This document shows, in pieces, positions 7,157-12,576 of a stretch of 12,576 nucleotides of DNA. The notes under the pieces were generated by a model that saw nothing but the letters and a program-made list of their open reading frames with translations, had not been told where the DNA came from and did not search any database. Position numbers and translations under genes: made by a program. Source of the stretch: an uncultured Blautia sp. GTDB taxonomy: Bacteria > Bacillota > Clostridia > Lachnospirales > Lachnospiraceae. How positions within the stretch are numbered: position 1 is the first letter of the stretch; each line of letters begins with the position of its first letter. The stretch is taken from positions 1-12,576 of the forward strand of contig CAKROE010000064.1 in assembly GCA_934371915.1 (NCBI GenBank), written 5' to 3'.

Positions 7157-8536
7157 TTAATTATTTTTCAGATATTCTTTGTTTGCCGCAATAATCTGCT
7201 CCATAACCTTCGGTCCCGGAGCGCCATAAGTTTCACGCTTCTCGACACAGGTCTTCATGCTGATTGCTTCATAGATATCCTTCTCAAATACAGGCGAAAT
7301 CTCTTTGTATTCCTCCAGCGGAAGCTCATCAAGAGAGATTCCCTTATCAATACAGGTAAGGACCAGACGGCCTACGATGCCATGTGCATCACGGAACGGA
7401 ACCCCGTGGTTTACAAGGTAATCCGCTGCATCTGTCGCATTTGTGAAGCCGTTCTTTGCACTTGCCTCCATTACATCTTTACGGAATTCCATAGTAGAAA
7501 CCATTCCGGTAAACAGTGCGATACATCCTTTTACAGTATCGATCGCATCAAAGGTCAGCTCTTTGTCTTCCTGCATATCTTTGTTGTATGCAAGCGGAAT
7601 GCCCTTCATTGTAGTAAGGATGGAGGTCAGCGCACCATACACACGACCGGTCTTTCCTCTTACAAGCTCGGCAATATCCGGATTTTTTTTCTGTGGCATA
7701 ATACTGCTTCCGGTACTGTAAGCATCGTCAATCTCAACAAAACGATATTCGTTGGAGTTCCAGAGAATGATCTCCTCACAGAAACGGCTCAGATGCATCA
7801 TAACTGTGGACATTGCGGAAAGGAGCTCGATCACATAGTCTCTGTCAGATACGGAGTCCATACTGTTTCTTGTCGGCTCATCAAATCCCAGAAGCTCTGC
7901 TGTATAAAATCTGTCAAGCGGATAAGTAGTTCCCGCAAGCGCTCCTGCACCAAGCGGACAGGTATTCATACGTTTACGGATATCTGCCATACGGCTTCTG
8001 TCTCTGCGGAACATTTCAAAATATGCACCAACATGATGTGCCAGTGTAACAGGCTGTGCTTTCTGCAGATGGGTAAATCCCGGCATGTATGTATGAAGAT
8101 TGTTTTCCATAATAGCCTGCAGTGCTTCGAGAAGTTTCTTAAGTTCTGCATCGATTTCTTCGATCTCATCACGCACATAAAGCTTCATATCAAGCGCAAC
8201 CTGATCATTACGGCTTCTTCCGGTATGAAGCTTCTTACCCGGATCCCCGATACGGTCGATCAGATTTGCCTCTACAAAACTGTGGATATCCTCATATTCT
8301 GCTGTAATCTCCAGCTTTCCGGATTCTACATCGGCAAGGATGCCATCCAGTCCTTCCAGAATCTGGTCTCTCTCTTCTTCTGTCAGGATTCCCTGTTTCG
8401 CAAGCATTCTGACATGAGCTTTACTTCCACGGATATCCTGTTTATAAAATTTCTGATCAAATGAAATTGACGCATTAAAATTGTATACCAGTTTGTCCGT
8501 TTCCTTTGTGAAACGTCCTCCCCATAACTGTGCCAT
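7157..8536 (-). CDS. argH: Argininosuccinate lyase
   Basis: This 459-residue enzyme of the fumarase/aspartase superfamily splits argininosuccinate into arginine and fumarate, the last step of arginine synthesis. Typical motifs are seen: MAQLWGGRF at the N-terminus, HTGRSRNDQ (104-112), GFTHLQKAQP with Thr 155 and His 156, and the superfamily signature GSSIMPQKKNPD (276-287), which carries the catalytic serine loop. I start at the ATG at 8536 because AAGGAGG lies just upstream (about 8542-8548) and the family begins MxxLWGGRF; an in-frame ATG at 8569 would add 11 unsupported residues. No argG is adjacent. No clear terminator follows the stop codon, so some transcripts may run into asd. No obvious ArgR box or T-box was recognised in its leader. 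Confidence 0.96.
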   Translation of the reverse strand: MAQLWGGRFTKETDKLVYNFNASISFDQKFYKQDIRGSKAHVRMLAKQGILTEEERDQILEGLDGILADVESGKLEITAEYEDIHSFVEANLIDRIGDPGKKLHTGRSRNDQVALDMKLYVRDEIEEIDAELKKLLEALQAIMENNLHTYMPGFTHLQKAQPVTLAHHVGAYFEMFRRDRSRMADIRKRMNTCPLGAGALAGTTYPLDRFYTAELLGFDEPTRNSMDSVSDRDYVIELLSAMSTVMMHLSRFCEEIILWNSNEYRFVEIDDAYSTGSSIMPQKKNPDIAELVRGKTGRVYGALTSILTTMKGIPLAYNKDMQEDKELTFDAIDTVKGCIALFTGMVSTMEFRKDVMEASAKNGFTNATDAADYLVNHGVPFRDAHGIVGRLVLTCIDKGISLDELPLEEYKEISPVFEKDIYEAISMKTCVEKRETYGAPGPKVMEQIIAANKEYLKNN

Positions 8537-8608
8537 AATTTCCTCCTTGTTGTACGGTAAAGTTTGCATTCCACTGAACTTTCGTCCAAAGATGCATAAG
8601 TTTCTATC

Positions 8609-8636
8609 AGTTTACCACATTCCAGTGAAAAATCAA
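8609..8636 (-). promoter_or_regulatory. Candidate promoter of argH
   Basis: On the minus strand, TTGATT (8631-8636) and TAAACT (8609-8614) are 16 bases apart. Transcription would start near 8602, giving a leader of about 65 bases before the argH ATG. Confidence 0.5.
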
Positions 8637-8661
8637 ATAGCCGAACCCTCTGAAATTTGTT

Positions 8662-9291
8662 TTATTTCATTTTTTCTTCCTGTTCCCGTTTTGAAAACAC
8701 ACAGCCGCAGTAGTTTTGCCGGTACAGATCGTACTCATGAGATAATTCGATGGAACGTTTATAGCCGTTTTTCTTTTTGAAATCAGACGGCAGATGTGGA
8801 ACTTTATAGATTTCTGCCAGTTCTTCCCCGATCTCGTTGATCTTTTCGGCGTTCTTCAGCGGGCTGATGGAAAGTGTCGTAGTAAAGTAGTCATAATTGC
8901 CTCTCTGTGCCAGTCTGGCCGCTTCTTCCATACGGAGTCTATAACATTTGAAACAGCGCTCGCCACCCTCCGGCACTTTTTCCAGCCCCTTTGCCATATC
9001 ATAAAAAATCCGGGGATCGTAACTTCCCTCCTCAATGTGTACCGGATACGTGAACGGCATTTCTGTCACCAGGCGTCGGATTTCAGCAACTCGTTTGCGA
9101 TATTCCTCCTCCAACGAGATATTGGGATTATAAAAAAATACCGTAATCTCAAAATACTGAGATAAATATTCCAGTACATAACTGCTACATGGTGCACAAC
9201 AGCTGTGCAGAAAAAGGCGGGGCACTTTTTCTTCTTTTTTTATATTTTCGATAAGCTTATCCAGCTCTTTCTGATAATTTCGTTTATTCAA
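8662..9291 (-). CDS. queH: Epoxyqueuosine reductase QueH
   Basis: This 209-residue protein of the former DUF208 family reduces epoxyqueuosine to queuosine in tRNA anticodons; it is the non-cobalamin alternative to QueG. Cysteine motifs proposed to hold its Fe-S cluster and metal are all present: HSCCAPCSS (Cys 31, 32, 35), CFKCYR (Cys 113, 116) and YCGC (Cys 195, 197). I place the start at a TTG codon (9289-9291) giving MNKRNYQKELDKL, because AAGAAGG lies 8 bases upstream (9300-9306) and homologues begin in this way. The next upstream ATG, at 9366, would add 25 residues, has no ribosome binding site and would run through the 9328-9354 inverted repeat. No other queuosine gene is visible. It is divergent from the ABC transporter genes. 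Confidence 0.92.
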   Translation of the reverse strand: MNKRNYQKELDKLIENIKKEEKVPRLFLHSCCAPCSSYVLEYLSQYFEITVFFYNPNISLEEEYRKRVAEIRRLVTEMPFTYPVHIEEGSYDPRIFYDMAKGLEKVPEGGERCFKCYRLRMEEAARLAQRGNYDYFTTTLSISPLKNAEKINEIGEELAEIYKVPHLPSDFKKKNGYKRSIELSHEYDLYRQNYCGCVFSKREQEEKMK

Positions 9292-9299
9292 TTCTGTTA

Positions 9300-9306
9300 C
9301 CTTCTT
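9300..9306 (-). promoter_or_regulatory. Ribosome binding site deciding the TTG start of queH
   Basis: AAGAAGG on the minus strand ends 8 bases before the TTG at 9291. It is the only good Shine-Dalgarno match near the N-terminus and supports the shorter 209-residue protein. GTAAC (9296-9300) overlaps its last base and repeats the left arm of the inverted repeat upstream. Confidence 0.7.
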
Positions 9307-9327
9307 TTTCAGTGATATCTGTAAATC

Positions 9328-9354
9328 GTAACTGTTCAGTACCCTCACAGTTAC
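9328..9354. repeat. Inverted repeat in the queH leader / divergent region
   Basis: GTAACTGT (9328-9335) and ACAGTTAC (9347-9354) are perfect 8-base arms around 11 bases. On the minus strand it lies 36-63 bases upstream of the queH TTG start and can form a leader hairpin. No U-run follows, so it is not a terminator. It does not match the preQ1-I riboswitch pattern that I know. A weak TATGAT (minus, 9369-9374) could be the -10 box producing this leader. Confidence 0.5.
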
Positions 9355-9416
9355 AAGTCCTGTCATATATCATAGCACACGAAATGTTTTTCGCATATCT
9401 TAAAATATAGATTCTC

Positions 9417-9421
9417 GGAGG
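9417..9421 (+). promoter_or_regulatory. Ribosome binding site deciding the start of the ABC ATPase gene
   Basis: GGAGG at 9417-9421 is 7 bases from the ATG at 9429 but only 1 base from the ATG at 9423. The second ATG is therefore the likely start. Confidence 0.75.
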
Positions 9422-9428
9422 TATGTTT

Positions 9429-10196
9429 ATGAAACCCCTTCTGGAAATCAGAGATGTTTCTCTCTCTTATCATACATCTGCCGGAGAAACACCGGCACTT
9501 TCCCACCTGACATTTGACCTGATGCCCGGAGAATTTCTGGCAGTTGTCGGTCCGTCCGGTTGTGGAAAATCCACTCTTTTAAATCTGATCTGCGGACTTT
9601 TAAGTGCAGAAGAAGGCACTATACTGATGAACGAGACAGTTCCCTCTCCCGGTGACCCTCGAATCGGATATATGCTCCAGAAAGACCACCTTCTCGAATG
9701 GCGCACGATCTATCAGAATGTAACCCTCGGTCTGGAGATCCGCAGGGAACTCACCCCTGACAAACTGAAATATATCGAAGAAATGCTCTGCACTTACGGA
9801 CTTGATAAATTTCGAAACGCGTGCCCTTCTCAGCTATCCGGCGGCATGCGCCAGCGCGCGGCACTGATTCGCACGCTTGCGCTGAAACCAGAACTTCTCC
9901 TGCTTGACGAACCATTTTCCGCTTTGGATTATCAGACTCGTCTCAATGTCAGCGACGATATCGGACGTATTTTGAAAAAAGAGGGAAAACCTGCGATTCT
10001 GGTCACGCATGATATTTCGGAAGCCATCAGCATGGCAGACCGGGTAATCATCCTTACAAAACGGCCTGCAACTGTTGCACGTATTGTGTCCATCGACCTC
10101 GGTCTTACCGACCGGACACCGCTTGCTTCCCGAAATGCTCCGAAATTCAAGTCTTATTTTAATCTTATCTGGAAGGAGCTGAATCAATATGCCTGA
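9429..10196 (+). CDS. ABC transporter ATP-binding protein, NitT/TauT/SsuB type
   Basis: This is the 255-residue ATPase subunit of an ABC importer in the nitrate/sulfonate/taurine (SsuB/TauB) class, on the cytoplasmic face of the membrane. Motifs are complete: Walker A GPSGCGKST (41-49), Q-loop Gln 84, signature LSGGM (136-140), Walker B LLLLDEP (156-162) and switch His 194. The substrate cannot be assigned; relatives move sulfonates, nitrate, taurine, pyrimidine or thiamine precursors, and I see no TPP riboswitch upstream. Its end overlaps the permease start by 8 bases, the usual sign of translational coupling. No substrate-binding protein gene is present here, which is expected if it lay downstream of the permease and is now displaced by the inserted element. 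I see no convincing promoter in the 9355-9416 stretch. Confidence 0.92.
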   Translation: MKPLLEIRDVSLSYHTSAGETPALSHLTFDLMPGEFLAVVGPSGCGKSTLLNLICGLLSAEEGTILMNETVPSPGDPRIGYMLQKDHLLEWRTIYQNVTLGLEIRRELTPDKLKYIEEMLCTYGLDKFRNACPSQLSGGMRQRAALIRTLALKPELLLLDEPFSALDYQTRLNVSDDIGRILKKEGKPAILVTHDISEAISMADRVIILTKRPATVARIVSIDLGLTDRTPLASRNAPKFKSYFNLIWKELNQYA

Positions 10197-11028
10197 ACAT
10201 TCACCTGCACAAAAGCAGTATCTTCTCCGCGTAAAACGTGAAAAAAATCTGATTCGCGTGTCCAGAATTCTCCTGTTTCTGGGCTTTCTGATTTTATGGG
10301 AAGTTTCTGCCCGTTTCGGATGGATCGATTCCTTTATTTTCAGCAGCCCGTCGGAGATCTGGATAACTTTTCTTAAGATGCTGAAAGATCAGTCCCTGTT
10401 TACACATATCGGAATCACACTCGCCGAAACGCTGATAAGTTTTGTATTCACTGTTCTTCTGGGGATTTCTGCGGCTGTTCTTCTCTGGGTATGTCCCAGA
10501 CTGTCACATGTACTTGAACCATATCTGGTCGTACTGAACAGTCTTCCGAAATCTGCACTTGCTCCGCTCCTCATCGTATGGCTGGGTGCAAATATACGAA
10601 CGATCATCGTCGCCGGAATCTCTGTTGCCATCTTTGGCTCCATCATCAATCTTTATACAGGATTTCGTGAAGTTGATCCAGAAAAGCAGAAACTTATCCG
10701 GACACTTGGCGGCAGCAAAAAAGACGAACTGACAAAAATTGTCCTTCCGTCTTCTGTGCCGCTTATTTTAAGTGTAATGAAAGTAAATATCGGTCTCTGC
10801 CTTGTCGGTGTGATCATCGGAGAATTTATCGGTGCCCGACAGGGGCTCGGTTACCTGATCATTTACGGGTCCCAGACATTTAACTGTGCAGGCATACGGA
10901 TACGAACTGATATCGTAATACTCATTTTTTGCCTATTTTCCGGCTATTCCAGAATTTCCCAGCAGCCCTTGCCACCGGCACCATTAAAACGAATTCGCCC
11001 TTCTTTTTTTAATACTTTTAATTTATAA
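10189..11028 (+). CDS. ABC transporter permease (SsuC/TauC type), C-terminus replaced by inserted element
   Basis: Residues 1-231 are a normal binding-protein-dependent permease: a first membrane segment near 25-40, further segments after about 70, and the EAA-type coupling loop around 159-190 (RTLGGSKKDE, then VLPSSVPLIL), followed by GEFIGARQGLGYLIIYGSQTF. Family members continue with one more membrane helix and end near residue 255-265. Here the match stops at about Phe 231 (10879-10881); the frame continues NCAGIRIRTDIVILIFCLFS and ends in a Pro/Arg-rich tail at residue 279. That tail lies partly antisense to the 3' end of the recombinase gene (10944-11028). The natural last helix is therefore missing and the protein is probably non-functional or altered, though DIVILIFCLFSGY is hydrophobic. 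Start: ATG at 10189, overlapping the ATPase stop. Confidence 0.85.
   Translation: MPEHSPAQKQYLLRVKREKNLIRVSRILLFLGFLILWEVSARFGWIDSFIFSSPSEIWITFLKMLKDQSLFTHIGITLAETLISFVFTVLLGISAAVLLWVCPRLSHVLEPYLVVLNSLPKSALAPLLIVWLGANIRTIIVAGISVAIFGSIINLYTGFREVDPEKQKLIRTLGGSKKDELTKIVLPSSVPLILSVMKVNIGLCLVGVIIGEFIGARQGLGYLIIYGSQTFNCAGIRIRTDIVILIFCLFSGYSRISQQPLPPAPLKRIRPSFFNTFNL
10894..10917. repeat. Short repeats at the element end, possible recombinase-binding half-sites
   Basis: ATACGG (10894-10899) and ATACGA (10900-10905) are near-identical tandem hexamers. TACGA (10901-10905) is also repeated inverted as TCGTA (10913-10917). They lie between the permease break and the recombinase stop codon, where an attachment-site arm would be expected. 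Such short repeats can be chance. Confidence 0.3.
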
Positions 11029-12576
11029 TTCGCACCAGACAAACTACAGCCAATTTCTTTTGCAATCATTTTTCCCGTAATACGTGGATTCTCACGAATA
11101 AGATCAACAACAACTTCGCGTGCGTCACATTGTCTGCTTTTATAATCTAATCTGTTTCCATAATCAACTCTGAAACATTTCTTATCGCCGTCAAAGATTT
11201 TAAGATCCATGCAACCTGTTACACTCGACAGACTGAAATATATTTCCATATATCGCGGATACACCACAATCTTGTCAACTTCTTCCAGCATATCGTCAAC
11301 CGTTGCCTTTTTAAACAGATCATCGTCATTTAGCCTGGTTTCTATTTCCTGCAGGCGGTCTTTTATGTTCTGCGTATTGGAAGTCCTCTCAGTTAACTCT
11401 AATATTTTCTTTTTGTTTTGATCTCGCTTCTTTTCCAGTTCTTCCTGTTTTGTCCTATACATCTGATCTGTCAGCACACCGTCTATCAGCTTATCGACAA
11501 GAAATTTCATTTTTCTCTCGATGTCTTCCTGCTCTCGCTCCAGCTTCTCAATTTCTTTTGTGCCGTCCTGATTATTCAGCGACTTTGAAAGCAGTTTCAT
11601 CATTTTTTCAATGATCTTTTTCTTATTCTTCTGATATTGGTTGCTGCAGATTTCTTCTAAAACAGCATAAAACTCATTTTCCGCAATATTAATGTTGTCG
11701 CATCCCTTTTCGTTTTCCAGGAACACTTTTCGCAGATTTGGCCGAGCGCGCAAATTATCGGATCTGCCGAGTTCCAAATAGGAGCTGCAAGCCCAGGTAT
11801 ATATCAGCTCGTGATTGCTGTGTTTTCGGTGCACTTTCCTCCAATAAGGCTGGCCGCACATACCACATACTATTTTACCGCTCAGCTGATATTTTCCGGG
11901 ATTTTTACCGATATCGTCTTCGCCGTCTTTTGTTTTCACAGAACGTTTATCAATCTGCTCATTTGCTGCATTCCAGAGCTCGTCAGATACCGTTCTCGGC
12001 ACTTTATCTTCATGGATATATATTTTCTCTTTAGGATTTTTAATTGTTCGCTTACTGTCAAAATCAAAGTGATACTTTCCCATGACTGCGGTTCCCTTAT
12101 TGATCGGGTTCCTGAGCATTCTCAAAATATATGAGGATGTGAATGACTTTCCATCGCGATTAACAATTCCTCTGTTTCGCATGATCGTAGATATCGTACG
12201 TGTTCCGTAACCTGCCGCGCACAACCTGTACATTTCACGCTTAATTTCAGCCTCTTTCTCTACTAACTCTACGCTTTTATCTGGCATACGTTTGAAACCG
12301 TATGCATTTCCAGGGAGCATGACGTTCCCACCATCCCTCTGGCGATTTCGGTGAGCATTGTTGATCTTTTTGCTGAGTTCTCGGCTGTATTCTTCCGCTA
12401 AAATTGCCTTAATACCCGTGATAAGAGCATCATCTGTACTGTAAAATTTGTTTTCTATGTACATATAAAGCCTCTTCTGCTCTGTACACAGACGGTCTAC
12501 AAACAGGTACCAGTCTTTAGTATTTCGCATCAGACGATCCTGTGATTTGATTACGATTACATCAAATTTGTCTGTC
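10944..12576 (-). CDS. Large serine recombinase with C-terminal winged helix, 5' end outside window
   Basis: The last 543 codons are present; the frame stays open through the right edge, so the catalytic serine is not seen. The visible start, VIVIKSQDRLMRN, is the conserved KSxDRLxRN region of the resolvase domain, so an internal ATG at 12530 is not the true start. Then come the recombinase domain (about 11900-12350; GNAYGFKR, ILRMLRNPINKG), a zinc ribbon with four cysteines (CGMCG at about 11856-11867, then Cys codons near 11789 and 11702), and a long Glu/Lys-rich coiled coil (about 11330-11610). The final 60 residues (about 10947-11129) look like a winged helix: VVVDLIRENP, ITGKMIAKEIGCS, GANYKLKVLKKEG and a glycine-rich wing. 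Such enzymes integrate and excise elements at att sites. The base composition looks more A/T-rich than that of the flanking genes. Confidence 0.93.
   Translation of the reverse strand, partial: TDKFDVIVIKSQDRLMRNTKDWYLFVDRLCTEQKRLYMYIENKFYSTDDALITGIKAILAEEYSRELSKKINNAHRNRQRDGGNVMLPGNAYGFKRMPDKSVELVEKEAEIKREMYRLCAAGYGTRTISTIMRNRGIVNRDGKSFTSSYILRMLRNPINKGTAVMGKYHFDFDSKRTIKNPKEKIYIHEDKVPRTVSDELWNAANEQIDKRSVKTKDGEDDIGKNPGKYQLSGKIVCGMCGQPYWRKVHRKHSNHELIYTWACSSYLELGRSDNLRARPNLRKVFLENEKGCDNINIAENEFYAVLEEICSNQYQKNKKKIIEKMMKLLSKSLNNQDGTKEIEKLEREQEDIERKMKFLVDKLIDGVLTDQMYRTKQEELEKKRDQNKKKILELTERTSNTQNIKDRLQEIETRLNDDDLFKKATVDDMLEEVDKIVVYPRYMEIYFSLSSVTGCMDLKIFDGDKKCFRVDYGNRLDYKSRQCDAREVVVDLIRENPRITGKMIAKEIGCSLSGANYKLKVLKKEGRIRFNGAGGKGCWEILE

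Larger units (their letters stand above)
10882..12576. mobile_element. One end of a serine-recombinase mobile element inserted in the permease gene
   Basis: The left boundary is placed at about 10875-10890, where the permease stops matching its family. From there the only gene is a large serine recombinase facing outward with its 3' end about 60 bases from the junction, the layout typical of integrative elements, Tn4451/Tn5397-like transposons and prophages whose recombinase gene sits beside an attachment site. The element runs off the right edge, so its size, cargo and other end are unknown. The exact crossover cannot be set from one end; GA at 10875-10876 is one candidate, because TndX and TnpX recombine at GA dinucleotides. 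Confidence 0.75.

Noticed and set aside
7085..8464. Long open frame (459 codons) on the plus strand opposite argH
   Set aside because: It is antisense to an unmistakable argininosuccinate lyase, has Cys/His/Lys-rich composition typical of a shadow frame, no recognisable domain and no good ribosome binding site.
8537..8602. T-box or arginine operator in the argH leader
   Set aside because: The leader is only about 65 bases, lacks a T-box-like sequence and antiterminator, and I see no convincing ArgR-type palindrome; small hairpins there are 4-5 base pairs only.
4767..9354. Shared TAACTGT-type inverted repeats at 4767-4783 and 9328-9354 as sites for a common regulator
   Set aside because: Arm spacing differs (3 versus 11 bases), contexts differ (3' end of selD versus leader of queH), and only 6-7 bases are shared.
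9300..9422. TPP or preQ1 riboswitch upstream of the ABC transporter or queH
   Set aside because: No TPP core motifs are seen, and the queH leader hairpin does not match the loop and A-rich tail pattern of preQ1-I; only a generic inverted repeat is supported.
12528..12530. ATG at 12530 as the true start of the recombinase
   Set aside because: The frame is open to the window edge and upstream codons encode the conserved VIVIKSQDR part of the resolvase domain, so the start is outside the window.
1..12576. CRISPR array, tRNA or rRNA genes, complete insertion sequence
   Set aside because: No regularly spaced repeats, cloverleaf, rRNA segment or DDE transposase was found on either strand.

Overview
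The window looks like a chromosomal segment of an anaerobic, low-to-medium GC Bacillota, most likely of the family Lachnospiraceae. This rests on strong AGGAGG-type ribosome binding sites, sigma-A-like promoters, and recognisable proteins common in that group: a NifU-like Fe-S scaffold start, a TraX family membrane protein, a compact topoisomerase III, QueH and a yeast/archaeal-type Asd. The taxon is inferred from these features and was not tested by any search.

Layout. At the left edge a gene on the minus strand (1-172, cut by the window) begins an Fe-S scaffold-like protein. It is divergent from a TraX family gene (382-1125, plus), which ends in a hairpin terminator. Next comes a minus-strand operon driven from a good promoter at 4687-4715: formate/nitrite-type channel, topoisomerase III (one base between stop and start), then a left-handed beta-helix acyltransferase-like protein (two bases apart). 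Upstream, and also on the minus strand, are selD, asd (with its own terminator), argH and queH, each with its own ribosome binding site and mostly with its own promoter. They cover selenophosphate synthesis, aspartate-family amino acid synthesis, the last step of arginine synthesis, and the last step of queuosine synthesis.

Divergent from queH is an ABC importer of the NitT/TauT/SsuBC class: an ATPase (9429-10196) overlapping its permease (10189 onward). The permease follows its family to about residue 231 (base 10881) and then changes abruptly into unrelated sequence. Only about 60 bases further on, on the opposite strand, lies the 3' end of a large serine recombinase (10944 to beyond 12576). 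The simplest reading is that a mobile element carrying its own large serine recombinase has integrated into the 3' part of the permease gene, and that the window holds one end of it. The rest of the permease, and probably a substrate-binding protein gene, would lie beyond the far end of the element, outside the window.

Most interesting points: (1) the permease interruption, which could be reversible if the element can excise; (2) a winged-helix domain at the C-terminus of the recombinase, beyond the zinc ribbon and coiled coil; (3) an inverted repeat in the queH leader whose right arm could also pair next to the queH ribosome binding site. I saw no CRISPR array, tRNA or rRNA gene, or complete insertion sequence, and no gene-free stretch longer than 300 bases.
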